64,000 nucleotides of DNA from Saccharospirillum impatiens DSM 12546 (GTDB lineage Bacteria > Pseudomonadota > Gammaproteobacteria > Pseudomonadales > Natronospirillaceae): assembly GCF_000423605.1 (NCBI RefSeq), contig NZ_AUIH01000004.1, positions 124,001 to 188,000 on the forward strand. The letters are read 5' to 3'. Shown piece after piece: positions 34,596 to 44,070 of this stretch; within the stretch, counting starts at the first letter, position 1; each line of letters opens with the position of its first letter. Below the pieces are notes generated by a model. The model was not told the DNA's origin. It worked only from the letters and a program-made list of their open reading frames with translations, and searched no databases. The translations under genes were made by a program, and so were the position numbers.

Positions 34596-37340
34596 TCAGA
34601 GCTGGTCCATCAACTCCTTGGCCAAACTCTTTTGCTCGTCGGTACCCTCATGAGCGACCTCTTCGAGGATGTCACGGGCGCCATCCTTGTCGTCCATCTC
34701 GATGTAGGCGCGTGCCAGATCAAGCTTGGTGCTCGCTTCGTCGTTGCCCGACAGAAAATCAAACTCGTCATCGTCAAGTTCTGCTTCGCCTGGCAAGGCA
34801 TCCGCAAGATCCTGCAAAGCGTCCGAGCTCTCCGGAACATCAACAGCGCGCTCTTCGGTAGTACTGCTGTCCAGGCTCAGACTGTCATCTGTCGGTAACT
34901 CATCGGGCAGTGCGGACTCAAGCGTGCTGTCATCATCCAATGCGGCAATCTCCGCATCAAAATCGATGTCGTCATCATCCTCCAGCTTCGGCAGTTCCGG
35001 CTCGGGTTCAACGGAGGTTTCATCCAGACTGAAATCAAGATCAGAAGAAAGCTCACCTTCGTCGGTATCGTCAAAGTCGAAATCAAGCTCGGATGAAGCC
35101 GGTTTCGGTTTCTCAGCGGCAGGCTCTTCGTCGTCCAAACCCAATTCTTGCAAATCGAAATCAAGACCGTCGTCGTCACCTTCGCTTTCTGGCAATTCCA
35201 GGTCATCAAGGTCCAGGCTGAAATCCAAATCGCTGCTGGCTTCACTACCCGGCGAGTCAAGCGTCAGACCAGAACCTTTGGAGTCGCCGGATAACGAACG
35301 CTCTTCAGACTCCGCTGTGTATTCAATATCGTCCGATTCAGACTCGTCTTCCAGCGACGACAAGTCATCACTGTCGGCACTGAAATTACCAAAATCCAGA
35401 TCGTCATCGTCGAGTTCAGAACTCATCGACTCATTCGAACCCAACAATGGCATCCGGTTGCGGTACTCATCGACCTGTGACTTTTGCTCGGCTGATAAGC
35501 TCAACTTCTTCTCAAGTTCGCCAAAGGCAGCGCTGTTTCCGGTTTCGGCGTAAACCTCAAGTAACTTCAAGCCAATATCAGACCGATTTGGCTGCTCGGC
35601 AAACGCAGACTTGAGCTTTTCTTCGGCCTGATCGTACTTCTGATAGGCCATGTACATCTCTGCTTCCATGACAGCATCGCTGGTCGCGTCACTCTCTTCG
35701 GCGGCAAGGTCGTCAAAATCATCTTCGCCATCAAACCCGTCGATCATGTCTTCTTCGAAATGCTCGTCGAAACCAGGATCGATATCAGCCGTATCGGTGT
35801 CATCCAGATCGACCAGGCTTTCTTCCTCTTTATTGTTCCGGCGACTGCGCAGGTAGAATGGCAATAACAGGACGACCAACAAGGCTGCCGCTGCCGCAAC
35901 CATATTGGTTACGCTGGCCATAACCCAGTTGATCGCAGGCTGGGTGTATTGCTGGACAAACCCCATAACACCCGGCTCTGGCGCTGGCGGAACAACCGGC
36001 TGGGGTTGCGGCGCTGGCTGAGGTTCGGGCTCGGCTGCGACCTCGGGTTCGGGCTGTGCAGGTTCACTGGCCGCTGCCTGGTCGGCTGGCGCTGCAGTCG
36101 AGCTGTCAGAGCCGTCGATTGGTGCATCAGCGCTTTCGGTCACATCGGCTTGCGCAGCCTGTTCTTCGGCTTGCCCGGCAAGTTCAGCCTGGAATGCAGC
36201 CGCATCACCACTTTGCAGATTGATCATCCGCTCCATGATGGCGAGTTGCTCCTCAAGTTCGGATACCCGACCTTGAAGCTGATCCCGCTCACGTTCGAAC
36301 TGGTCGTTTAATTCACCGGCTATCGCCAGTTCATTCTCAAGACGCTCCAGTTCATTCTGATCAACCGATTCGCCACCGGCACTGGTCCCTTCGGCACCAT
36401 CGGCCGACACTTCCAAATACCCGTCCGGGTCACGTTCACCGTCTTGCTCCGGCAATGCCGAGCTGGTCGATTCGGTTGCCGATAGCTGGACTTCGGCGGC
36501 TTCGGAAGAAGCGGTTGTCGGCCTTGCTGAGGCAGCCCGGCCCTGGTTCTGATTCTCAACTTCCCGAATAGCTTCCTGAACGCTGCGGCGACCCATTTGC
36601 TCAGCCGTCGGGAACGTCAGGACGCTGCCGGCTTTGAGTCGGTTGATGTTGTCGTTCAGGAAGGCTTCCGGGTTTACATCCTGCAATGCCAGCATAACCT
36701 GCTGCATATTGTAGCCATCACGACCTGGCACCTGCATGGCGATTTCCCACAGGGTGTCGTTGCGCTGCACCCGGTACTCATCGCCGGCCAGGTTGTCCTG
36801 ACGAGGTTCAGTGGCAGCTGGCACCGGAGTTGTCTCTTCACTGCTCTGCGCGACCGTCGTGGTGGTGCTGATCTCACGGCTGGGCGCTGGCGCCTGCTGG
36901 GCAGCAGGGTCAATCACCAGAGACTCACCGACTACGCCCGTATCGAACACGGGCGGGTCGAGAAGCAGAGTGTACTCTTTCAACAACCGGCCACCCGGCC
37001 AGTTCACTTCGACCAGAAAGTTAAGAAAGGGCTCTCGAACTGGCTGTCGTGTCTCCAGTACGATAATCAGGTCACCCGCTTCGTTTTCCTCGAGAGAAAA
37101 CTGGATATTGGACAGGAAGAAACTGCGCTCGATACCAGCACGCACGAAAGCATCATTGCTGGCCAGGGTGGGGATGATTTCACCCGCTGTCAGGCCGCGC
37201 AATTGCGTCAATTCTATGTCCGCGTCAAGCGGTTCATTCAAGTTCGAATTGAGTTCTATATCACCCAATCCAAGCGCCTGCGCTACATTTGTAAACGCCA
37301 GCGCAGAAATAGCAAATACAAGCGCTTGTTTTTTGAACAT
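34596..37340 (-). CDS. fimV: FimV polar hub protein
   Basis: 914 residues from the ATG at 37340 (MFKKQALVFAISALAF), which begins a Sec signal peptide cleaved near residue 22 and has AAAAGGA upstream. An open extension to 37391 would mask the signal. Order: conserved FimV N-terminal domain, periplasmic LysM peptidoglycan-binding domain (about 189-248), coiled coil rich in Glu (LERLENELAIAG...), Pro/Ala/Glu linker, one membrane helix near residue 490 with RSRRNN after it. A very acidic Asp/Ser/Glu/Leu-rich cytoplasmic tail follows, ending in the conserved FimV C-terminal domain (LDLARAYIEMDDKDGARDIL). In Pseudomonas FimV localises type IV pilus and chemosensory proteins to the pole. No pilus genes are in the window. 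Confidence 0.94.
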   Translation of the reverse strand: MFKKQALVFAISALAFTNVAQALGLGDIELNSNLNEPLDADIELTQLRGLTAGEIIPTLASNDAFVRAGIERSFFLSNIQFSLEENEAGDLIIVLETRQPVREPFLNFLVEVNWPGGRLLKEYTLLLDPPVFDTGVVGESLVIDPAAQQAPAPSREISTTTTVAQSSEETTPVPAATEPRQDNLAGDEYRVQRNDTLWEIAMQVPGRDGYNMQQVMLALQDVNPEAFLNDNINRLKAGSVLTFPTAEQMGRRSVQEAIREVENQNQGRAASARPTTASSEAAEVQLSATESTSSALPEQDGERDPDGYLEVSADGAEGTSAGGESVDQNELERLENELAIAGELNDQFERERDQLQGRVSELEEQLAIMERMINLQSGDAAAFQAELAGQAEEQAAQADVTESADAPIDGSDSSTAAPADQAAASEPAQPEPEVAAEPEPQPAPQPQPVVPPAPEPGVMGFVQQYTQPAINWVMASVTNMVAAAAALLVVLLLPFYLRSRRNNKEEESLVDLDDTDTADIDPGFDEHFEEDMIDGFDGEDDFDDLAAEESDATSDAVMEAEMYMAYQKYDQAEEKLKSAFAEQPNRSDIGLKLLEVYAETGNSAAFGELEKKLSLSAEQKSQVDEYRNRMPLLGSNESMSSELDDDDLDFGNFSADSDDLSSLEDESESDDIEYTAESEERSLSGDSKGSGLTLDSPGSEASSDLDFSLDLDDLELPESEGDDDGLDFDLQELGLDDEEPAAEKPKPASSELDFDFDDTDEGELSSDLDFSLDETSVEPEPELPKLEDDDDIDFDAEIAALDDDSTLESALPDELPTDDSLSLDSSTTEERAVDVPESSDALQDLADALPGEAELDDDEFDFLSGNDEASTKLDLARAYIEMDDKDGARDILEEVAHEGTDEQKSLAKELMDQL

Positions 37341-37438
37341 CGTCCTTTTCCCTTCCCTCAACCCTGATATCAATACCACAACTGGCACCAATATATTGAA
37401 AAGGAGTTCGCTATTGTATGGTCAGGGCGCATTAATTC

Positions 37439-37452
37439 GAGAACTGGTTCTC
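37439..37452. promoter_or_regulatory. Palindrome in the fimV leader
   Basis: GAGAAC-TG-GTTCTC, perfect 6-base arms in an AT-rich setting, about 100 bases before the fimV start and inside the predicted leader. It could be a dimer-binding operator or a small RNA hairpin. Confidence 0.35.
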
Positions 37453-37518
37453 AATTTTTATTGCAGACCCAAATTTACGGCTTTGAAAACTAGAAAGGAC
37501 TTTCAAAACTTACGCTAA

Positions 37519-37546
37519 GTATTATTGATAAAAGGATTTTTCGCAA
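37519..37546 (-). promoter_or_regulatory. Sigma-70 promoter candidate for fimV
   Basis: TTGCGA (37541-37546), 16-base spacer, TAATAC (37519-37524) on the minus strand, giving a leader of about 175 bases. The 371-base gap 37341-37711 otherwise holds the palindrome at 37439 and the asd terminator at 37601, with no gene. Confidence 0.45.
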
Positions 37547-37600
37547 CACAAGGGGTTTTTTGTTATCGCCCCGGTCACACTTTTTTTACCGGTCAAACGC

Positions 37601-37625
37601 AAAAGAGCGATGTGTCACCATCGCT
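37601..37625 (-). terminator. Rho-independent terminator after asd
   Basis: AGCGATG/CATCGCT arms with a 6-base loop, then CTCTTTTG in the minus direction, 86 bases after the asd stop. Confidence 0.7.
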
Positions 37626-37711
37626 TTGTCATAAATAAGCACTTGAAATTAAACGAAAAACACGGCTTAAGCGTCTCTATGCCCACTTTACCGTGCTCTC
37701 CATTTTTGCCA

Positions 37712-38824
37712 CTAGATTTTGTGGTTCAAAATGGCCAGCATTCGCCGAATCGGCTCTGCAGCCCCCCACAGTAGCTGGTCACCCACGGTAAAGGCGCCTA
37801 AATAATCGTCACCCATGGCCAATTTGCGCAGGCGGCCAACGGGTACGGACATTGTGCCGGTCACTTTAGCCGGTGTCAGACCTTGCATGGTCGCCTCACG
37901 CTCGTTGGGAACCACGCTAACCCAATCGTTAGCGCTGGCCAGAATCGACTCCACGTCGCTCAGGGGGACATCGTTGCGCAATTTGATCGTCATCGCCTGG
38001 CTGTGTGAGCGCATCGCACCGACTCGCACACACAAACCGTCGATAGGAATCGGGGAGTCGCTGCGACCGAGAATCTTATTGGCCTCAACCTGAGCCTTCC
38101 ACTCTTCCTTGCTCTGCCCGGAAGGCAACGCCGAGTCGATCCAGGGAATCAGGCTGCCAGCTAACGGCACACCGAATTGATCACAGGGGTACTGGTCACT
38201 GCGGATGAATTCCGAGACGGTTTTATCCAACTCCAGAATGGCAGAAGCCGGGTCAGCCAGGTAAGACTCGGATACTTTATGCACCGCACCCATCTGTTGC
38301 AGCAACTCGCGCATGTGTTTTGCACCGGAGCCGGATGCGGCCTGATAGGTCATCGGCGAGACCCATTCAATCAGGTTTTCACGGAACAGTCCGCCCAACC
38401 CCATCAACATCAGGCTAACGGTGCAGTTGCCACCGACGAAGGTTTTGGTGCCGGCATCAACCGCACGATCGATCACGTCACGATTGACCGGGTCGAGTAC
38501 GATGACGGAGTCGTCAGCCATGCGCAGCGTTGATGCTGCGTCCAGCCAATACCCCTGCCAGCCCGTTTTGCGCAGCGGCTCATAGACTTCCGAGGTGTAA
38601 TCACCGCCCTGACAGGTGATGATGACATCGCATGCTGTCAGCGCATCGATGTCGGTCGCTTTTTCCAGCACTGCCGGGCCCTGACCTACATCGGGTGCGG
38701 CCTGCCCTGCCTGGCTGGTGGTAAAGAATATTGGCTCAATGCCTGCAAAATCGTTTTCTTCGCGCATGCGTTGCATCAGGACTGAGCCCACCATGCCACG
38801 CCAACCTACAAAACCGACTTTCAT
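37712..38824 (-). CDS. asd: Aspartate-semialdehyde dehydrogenase
   Basis: 370 residues from the ATG at 38824 ([14 protein letters not shown]), with AGAGGA spaced upstream. The NADP-binding loop GWRGMVGS is at 7-14, and catalytic Cys134 is in GGNCTVSLM. It reduces aspartyl phosphate to the semialdehyde for lysine, threonine, methionine and diaminopimelate. The length and GWRGMVG opening are those of the gammaproteobacterial form. It follows leuB after 124 bases that include a GC-rich hairpin. Confidence 0.97.
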   Translation of the reverse strand: MKVGFVGWRGMVGSVLMQRMREENDFAGIEPIFFTTSQAGQAAPDVGQGPAVLEKATDIDALTACDVIITCQGGDYTSEVYEPLRKTGWQGYWLDAASTLRMADDSVIVLDPVNRDVIDRAVDAGTKTFVGGNCTVSLMLMGLGGLFRENLIEWVSPMTYQAASGSGAKHMRELLQQMGAVHKVSESYLADPASAILELDKTVSEFIRSDQYPCDQFGVPLAGSLIPWIDSALPSGQSKEEWKAQVEANKILGRSDSPIPIDGLCVRVGAMRSHSQAMTIKLRNDVPLSDVESILASANDWVSVVPNEREATMQGLTPAKVTGTMSVPVGRLRKLAMGDDYLGAFTVGDQLLWGAAEPIRRMLAILNHKI

Positions 38825-38907
38825 TGTAATCCTCTCAGTGTTCACGCCCCGCACAGTGTGGAGGCGTCACCTGTATTTGCGCTGATCGCCTGTCGGCTCA
38901 TCAGCGA

Positions 38908-38926
38908 GGCCCGGCTCATCCGGGCC
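38908..38926 (-). terminator. GC-rich hairpin after leuB
   Basis: GGCCCGG-CTCAT-CCGGGCC, perfect 7-base stem, 22 bases after the leuB stop. No T run follows, so it may stabilise the 3' end rather than terminate. Confidence 0.5.
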
Positions 38927-38948
38927 ATTCATCATCCGAATCGGGCGA

Positions 38949-40043
38949 TTAGTGGTTCGCCAGTGCCGCAACAACGGCATCGCCCATGGCGTCTGTTGTC
39001 ACAGCGGCTTTGCCAGCCGCCGCAATATCTGCAGTGCGCAGCCCCTGGTCGAGCACATCACTGACCGCCCGTTCAATGGCGTCAGCCGCAGCAGCCTGAC
39101 CAAGCGAATAGCGCAACATCATAGCTACCGACAGTATGGTCGCCAGCGGGTTGGCAATGCCCTTTCCGGCAATGTCCGGAGCGCTGCCGTGAATCGGCTC
39201 ATACATGCCCTTGCCGTTCACGTCGAGCGAAGCTGAGGGCAACATGCCAATCGAACCGGTTAACATCGCCGCGCAATCGGACAAAATATCACCAAACATG
39301 TTGCCCGTGACCATCACATCAAATTGCTTCGGTGCCCTTACCAGTTGCATTGCGGCATTGTCGACATACATGTGCGACAACTCGACATCCGGGTATTCGG
39401 ATGACAGTTCCTTCATAATATTGCGCCACAATACCGTAACTTCAAGGACATTTGCCTTATCGACCGAGCACAGCCGCTTGCCACGCTTGCGCGCCGCCTC
39501 AAAGGCCACACGACCAATGCGGCGAATTTCAGTCTCGTTATAACGGTAGGTGTTATACCCCTCGCGCTCGCCTTTTTCGTTGAGATGTTCGCCACGCGGT
39601 TGCCCAAAATAGATACCACCAGTGAGCTCGCGAACGATCAGGATATCAAGTCCGGCTACGATCTCAGGCTTGAGCGAACTGGCACTGGCCAGTTGCGGAT
39701 ACAGAATCGCAGGCCGCAAATTGCCGAACAGGGCCAATTCGGAGCGCAGCCCCAGCAGTCCCTTTTCAGGGCGAATCGCCATATCGAGGGCATCCCACTG
39801 CGGCCCTCCGACGGCCCCGAGTAAAATGGCATCGGCAGACCGGGCCTTGGCCAGGGTCTCGTCGGGCAGCGGCTTGCCCGTGGCCTCGATAGCCGCACCA
39901 CCCACCAGGGCGTGATCGAGCGTCACACTTAGCCCTTCGCGCTCGGCGACAGCGTTCAGGACACGCTCGGCCTGGCTGACAATCTCAGGGCCTATGCCAT
40001 CACCGGGCAATATCAGAATGGAAGCGTTGTTGTTTGCAGTCAT
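38949..40043 (-). CDS. leuB: 3-isopropylmalate dehydrogenase
   Basis: 364 residues. The opening [14 protein letters not shown] and the metal-binding/active-site segment [26 protein letters not shown] are those of the beta-decarboxylating dehydrogenases. Arg-rich [22 protein letters not shown] is specific to LeuB. It oxidises and decarboxylates 3-isopropylmalate in leucine synthesis. Gap of 9 bases from leuD. Confidence 0.98.
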   Translation of the reverse strand: MTANNNASILILPGDGIGPEIVSQAERVLNAVAEREGLSVTLDHALVGGAAIEATGKPLPDETLAKARSADAILLGAVGGPQWDALDMAIRPEKGLLGLRSELALFGNLRPAILYPQLASASSLKPEIVAGLDILIVRELTGGIYFGQPRGEHLNEKGEREGYNTYRYNETEIRRIGRVAFEAARKRGKRLCSVDKANVLEVTVLWRNIMKELSSEYPDVELSHMYVDNAAMQLVRAPKQFDVMVTGNMFGDILSDCAAMLTGSIGMLPSASLDVNGKGMYEPIHGSAPDIAGKGIANPLATILSVAMMLRYSLGQAAAADAIERAVSDVLDQGLRTADIAAAGKAAVTTDAMGDAVVAALANH

Positions 40044-40052
40044 GTCGTTTCC

Positions 40053-40700
40053 TTAACGAATGTGTCCAAATACCCAGGGCGTTTCCTGTTCACGGCGTGT
40101 TTCATAGGCGCGAATGGCGTCTGCGTCCTGCAGGGTCAGGCCTATGTCATCCAGACCATTGATCAGGCAATGCTTGCGAAAGGCGTTCACTTCAAATTCA
40201 AAGACCTCTCCCCCGGGCGTGATGACCTGCTGGTTCTCAAGGTCAACGGTCAGTGTATAGCCTTCAGTGTTGGCGACCGCCTGGAACAGACGATCGACAA
40301 TATCTTCCGCCAGTACGATGGGCAGCAGGCCGTTCTTGAAGCAGTTGTTGTAGAAAATATCAGCAAAACTGGGCGCGATAATGGCCCGGAACCCATAGTC
40401 CTCAAGCGCCCAGGGGGCATGCTCGCGACTGGAGCCACAACCAAAATTCTTGCGTGCCAGTAACACCTGAGCACCCGCATAGCGCGGCTTGTTCAGCTCA
40501 AAATCCGGATTCAGCGGACGCTGGCTGTTGTCCATTCCCGGCTGCCCTTCATCCAGATAGCGAACCTCATCAAACAGATTCGGACCAAAACCACTGCGCT
40601 TGATCGATTTCAGGAACTGCTTGGGAATGATCATGTCGGTATCCACATTGCTGCGATCCATGGGGGCAGCCAGGCCGGTTACGGTGGTAAATGGTTTCAT
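40053..40700 (-). CDS. leuD: 3-isopropylmalate dehydratase, small subunit
   Basis: 215 residues. Swivelling domain with [17 protein letters not shown] near the start and the [14 protein letters not shown] substrate-binding loop. With LeuC it isomerises 2- to 3-isopropylmalate. Start overlaps the leuC stop by 4 bases. Confidence 0.98.
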   Translation of the reverse strand: MKPFTTVTGLAAPMDRSNVDTDMIIPKQFLKSIKRSGFGPNLFDEVRYLDEGQPGMDNSQRPLNPDFELNKPRYAGAQVLLARKNFGCGSSREHAPWALEDYGFRAIIAPSFADIFYNNCFKNGLLPIVLAEDIVDRLFQAVANTEGYTLTVDLENQQVITPGGEVFEFEVNAFRKHCLINGLDDIGLTLQDADAIRAYETRREQETPWVFGHIR

Positions 40701-42130
40701 GCGGCACCCTCCTGCCAGGTCCGGATATCGACGAAATGCCCTTTAATAGCCGCAGCGGCGGCCATGGCCGGGCTAACCAGATGCGTTCGACCACCAAAAC
40801 CCTGGCGGCCTTCAAAGTTACGGTTCGAAGTCGAGGCACAATGCTCGCCCTGGCCGAGTTTATCGGCGTTCATAGCCAGACACATGGAGCAACCGGGCTC
40901 GCGCCACTGAAAACCGGCGGCCCGGAAAATAACATCCAGACCTTCCGCTTCAGCCTGCTGCTTCACCAGCCCGGAACCCGGCACGACCATCGCCTGTTTG
41001 ACACTGCTGGCAACGCTGTAACCTTTAACCACAGCGGCAGCCGCGCGCAAATCTTCGATGCGCGAATTGGTGCAGGAACCGATGAAGATACGATCAAGGC
41101 GGATCGACTCAATCGGCTGATCAGCCTGCAGGCCCATGTATTCCAGTGCCCTGACCACACCTTTGCGGCTGTCTTCATCAGCCACGCTTTGCGGGTTGGG
41201 CACGTTGGCGGTAACGCCGACCACCATTTCCGGCGACGTTCCCCACGATACCTGAGGTTCGATATCGGCCGCCTGCAAGACAATTTCTTTGTCGAACACC
41301 GCGTCGTCATCACTGACCAGGGTACGCCAGTAGTCGGCCGCGCGATCCCACATGTCGCCTTTGGGCGCGAATGGGCGACCCTTGAAGTACTCAATGGTGG
41401 TTTCATCTACGGCGACCATGCCAGCGCGAGCGCCGGCTTCAATTGCCATATTGCAGACCGTCATCCGACCCTCCATCGACAAGGAGCGCAAGGCCGACCC
41501 GGCAAACTCGATGGCATAACCGGTACCACCGGCCGTACCGATCTGGCCAATGATGTAAAGCACCACGTCTTTGGCAGTAATGCCAGCGGGCAAGTCACCC
41601 TCGACCCGAATGCGCAGATTCTTCATCTTGCGCTGAATCAGGCACTGAGTGGCCAGCACATGCTCGACTTCCGAGGTTCCAATACCAAAAGCCAGTGAGC
41701 CCATGGCACCGTGAGTGGAGGTGTGGGAATCACCACAGACGATGGTCATACCCGGCAGGGTCGCGCCCTGTTCCGGCCCGACCACGTGGACGATGCCCTG
41801 ATTAATGTCGTTCATGCTGAATTCACGCACACCAAAGGCGGTGCAGTTATCGTCGAGCGTTGTCACCTGAATACGCGATATCTCGTCGCGAATACCGGAC
41901 ACACCCGCCTGACGCTCGGCTAAATCGGTAGAGACGTTGTGATCGGGCGTCGCCAGGTTGGTATCGAGCCGCCACGGCTTGCGACCCGCCAGTCGCAAAC
42001 CTTCAAAGGCCTGCGGTGACGTCACTTCGTGCAGTAATTGCCGGTCGATGTAAATCAAAGCGGTGCCATCTTCACGCTCGGATATCTTATGGGCATCCCA
42101 TAACTTGTCGTACAAGGTCTTACCGGCCAT
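40697..42130 (-). CDS. leuC: 3-isopropylmalate dehydratase, large subunit
   Basis: 477 residues of the aconitase superfamily. The 4Fe-4S ligands are Cys353 (IGSCTNSR) and Cys414 and Cys417 (GCSMC). GGAGGGG sits just before the ATG. It is the first gene of leuC-leuD-leuB. The 351-base region upstream contains repeat copy C in the sense of the leuC transcript and then an AT-rich stretch shared with the divergent LysR gene, where its promoter probably lies. Confidence 0.98.
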   Translation of the reverse strand: MAGKTLYDKLWDAHKISEREDGTALIYIDRQLLHEVTSPQAFEGLRLAGRKPWRLDTNLATPDHNVSTDLAERQAGVSGIRDEISRIQVTTLDDNCTAFGVREFSMNDINQGIVHVVGPEQGATLPGMTIVCGDSHTSTHGAMGSLAFGIGTSEVEHVLATQCLIQRKMKNLRIRVEGDLPAGITAKDVVLYIIGQIGTAGGTGYAIEFAGSALRSLSMEGRMTVCNMAIEAGARAGMVAVDETTIEYFKGRPFAPKGDMWDRAADYWRTLVSDDDAVFDKEIVLQAADIEPQVSWGTSPEMVVGVTANVPNPQSVADEDSRKGVVRALEYMGLQADQPIESIRLDRIFIGSCTNSRIEDLRAAAAVVKGYSVASSVKQAMVVPGSGLVKQQAEAEGLDVIFRAAGFQWREPGCSMCLAMNADKLGQGEHCASTSNRNFEGRQGFGGRTHLVSPAMAAAAAIKGHFVDIRTWQEGAA

Positions 42131-42243
42131 GCCGTCCCCTCCTGTCCTGAAACTGCGCTCGGCGCCTGAGAATTGTCGTTAACACGCCGGTTGCATCGAG
42201 CCACAACCTTCGGAGTTGGGTCTGGCAACATCGCCAGAAATCC

Positions 42244-42366
42244 GTGCAAGGGGCCGGGTATGCCTCTCCGAGGTCGGCGTAAACCCGTCCATGGGGCCTA
42301 GACCGCAACATCCATGTTGCGGACTACCCCGGAGAGACATACCCAACCCCTTGCACTCAACTGGTC
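42244..42366 (-). repeat. Class 1 long-hairpin repeat, copy C
   Basis: A 31-base-pair stem (42244-42274 with 42336-42366) closing a 51-base head that differs from the copy A head at six positions. Read on the minus strand, all four non-Watson-Crick positions of the stem are G.U pairs. The head hairpin is CCGCAACA-TGGA-TGTTGCGG, a paired change from copies A and B. It lies in the 351-base gap 42131-42481, in leuC sense, probably within its 5' leader. Apart from this and the palindrome at 42412, the gap holds no gene. Confidence 0.9.
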
Positions 42367-42411
42367 GTCAACTCCAAAAGTTGCAATATCACGGTATTTG
42401 TCTGTGTTGCA

Positions 42412-42427
42412 CAGTCTATGTAGACTG
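42412..42427. promoter_or_regulatory. Palindromic operator candidate between leuC and lysR
   Basis: CAGTCTA-TG-TAGACTG, perfect 7-base arms, 55 bases before the LysR gene. AATA-TCACGG-TATT lies nearby at 42385-42398. On the minus strand TAGACT in the palindrome is 16 bases from a TTGTAT, so it may overlap the leuC promoter. It is a natural site for the adjacent LysR protein. Confidence 0.5.
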
Positions 42428-42481
42428 ATGAATAATACAAATTTATTATTTTTATCTTTTCCATAACAAAATGGAATACGA

Positions 42482-43375
42482 ATGGATCACCACAGTCTGG
42501 AAGCCTTCCTTGCCGTTGCCGAAACCGGCTCTTTCAGCCGAGCGGCCGAGCGGCTGTTTTTGACTCAGCCGGCCATTTCGAAGCGGGTTGCCAATCTGGA
42601 GCAATCACTGGGCGTGCCGTTATTTGACCGGATTGGTCGGGATGTCTACCTGACTGAGAGCGGGCGCCTGCTGGTTGAACGCGCCAGCCGGATACTGGAA
42701 GACATTCGCGATGCACGCCTGGCGGTCAGCCAGGCCGGTAGCGACCAGGTCGGGCAGTTGAGCATTGCTAGCAGTCACCACATTGGTTTGCATTACCTGG
42801 GCCCGTTACTGCGGTCGCTGACCGATCAGTTTCCCGAAGCTCACCTGGACGTTCAGTTTCTGGAATCGGAACAGACGCTGCAGGCCATCGCCCGGCGCGA
42901 CCTTGAACTGGCGTTCATTACCCTGCCCACCACCCTGCCCCGTGAATTGCGCAAGGAAACCCTGTGGACCGACGTCCTTGAATTTGTTGTCAGCCCGGAT
43001 CACCCCCTGACCCAGCGCAAAGGCAAGATTCGCCTAAACGAACTGGTGCACTTCAGAGCCATTCTGCCAGACGCGCAAACCACCACCTATCGGCTAATCG
43101 AACAGACCTTTCAGCGCCACCACCTGCCGCTGTCACGCACCCTGGCGGTCAACTACCTGGAAACCATTCGTGCCCTGGTCGCCAGTGGGCTCGGCTGGAG
43201 CCTGCTGCCCCACCGCCTGATCGACGACAGTGTGCGCGTATTGACCGTAGATCAGGTGCAATTGAAGCGACATCTGGGCGTGATCTGGCATCAGGGTCGC
43301 ACCCTGAGCCGAGGGGCCGAAGCGTTAATGGCGATTGCGCGCGCGACGCCAACCCCAGGCGACCAGCACCGCTAA
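42482..43375 (+). CDS. LysR family transcriptional regulator
   Basis: 297 residues. The N-terminal winged helix-turn-helix (about 1-60: SLEAFLAVAETGSFSRAAERLFLTQPAISKRVANLE) is followed by a LysR effector-binding domain (about 90-290). It is divergent from leuC with a shared control region, so regulation of leucine synthesis by 2-isopropylmalate or a related ligand is likely from context; a LysR gene holds the same place in Pseudomonas. Its last 51 bases overlap the convergent rhombosortase gene. Confidence 0.93.
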   Translation: MDHHSLEAFLAVAETGSFSRAAERLFLTQPAISKRVANLEQSLGVPLFDRIGRDVYLTESGRLLVERASRILEDIRDARLAVSQAGSDQVGQLSIASSHHIGLHYLGPLLRSLTDQFPEAHLDVQFLESEQTLQAIARRDLELAFITLPTTLPRELRKETLWTDVLEFVVSPDHPLTQRKGKIRLNELVHFRAILPDAQTTTYRLIEQTFQRHHLPLSRTLAVNYLETIRALVASGLGWSLLPHRLIDDSVRVLTVDQVQLKRHLGVIWHQGRTLSRGAEALMAIARATPTPGDQHR

Positions 43376-43933
43376 CGCGCCAGCGATCAGCCCCGCCAGA
43401 TGCGATTGAACCGCGATGTCCCCGCGAATAAAACCGGACACACCGCTGGCTCCGCCACTGTTAGGTCCGGAGAGGTTTTCGGAGATGACTTTGATCGCAA
43501 GAATCACCGCCACTGCCAGCCGGATCAGGCTGCTGTAATGCGGGCTGCGCCACAATGCCCAGAGCAACCAACCATAAAGCAGGCCGGAGAGCCCCGCATA
43601 CTGATCATAAGGCCCGAAGGCCAGCCAGAGACTGGACAGCAACCAGACCCAGGCAAAGGCCCGGGTATCCTGTCGCTGCCAGTCACCCGGCAACAACAGA
43701 GCCAGCAACACCAGCCCACCCTGATTCACCAGCCAGTGCGCCGGGTTCAACTGAGCCATCCAGGCAGTAACCAGGCGCCATACCTCGCCATCGGCAACGG
43801 CAACGCGCTGATAGTCGAGCCAGTTAGTCACTCCAGCCAGGGAGCCCAGCAGACACAGGGCGGATATCGTCAGCAGTACCCTGATCGTCGGCGATGGGGT
43901 TTGAAGCCACCGGTGCCATGACATTGCAGCCAT
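43325..43933 (-). CDS. Rhomboid family protease, probable rhombosortase
   Basis: 202 residues with about six membrane helices. Catalytic Ser116 lies in YAGLSGLLYG (112-121) and His178 in VQSHLAGLIAG (176-186), the rhomboid serine protease dyad. The short length and YAGLSGLL motif fit rhombosortase, which cleaves C-terminal GlyGly-CTERM tails of secreted proteins in marine gammaproteobacteria. AGGA lies 8 bases before the ATG at 43933. It overlaps the end of the convergent LysR gene by 51 bases. No GlyGly-CTERM substrate is encoded in this window. Confidence 0.82.
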   Translation of the reverse strand: MAAMSWHRWLQTPSPTIRVLLTISALCLLGSLAGVTNWLDYQRVAVADGEVWRLVTAWMAQLNPAHWLVNQGGLVLLALLLPGDWQRQDTRAFAWVWLLSSLWLAFGPYDQYAGLSGLLYGWLLWALWRSPHYSSLIRLAVAVILAIKVISENLSGPNSGGASGVSGFIRGDIAVQSHLAGLIAGALAVLVAWGWRRARNRH

Positions 43934-44070
43934 TATTGATTCCTGTTTAGCGGTCCATCACAGCATCAGGGTAAACCGTGGCCCGGATGTGGCAAAGTGG
44001 TTTTGCTGTCAGGGCGAACCCAGTACACTGCCCTCCTTTCGATTTCGACTGCCGATGGGAAGCTGGCTTA

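Noticed and set aside
34726-35553. 275-codon serine-rich open frame opposite fimV
   Set aside because: It is the antisense of the acidic Asp/Glu/Ser tail of FimV; composition alone explains it.
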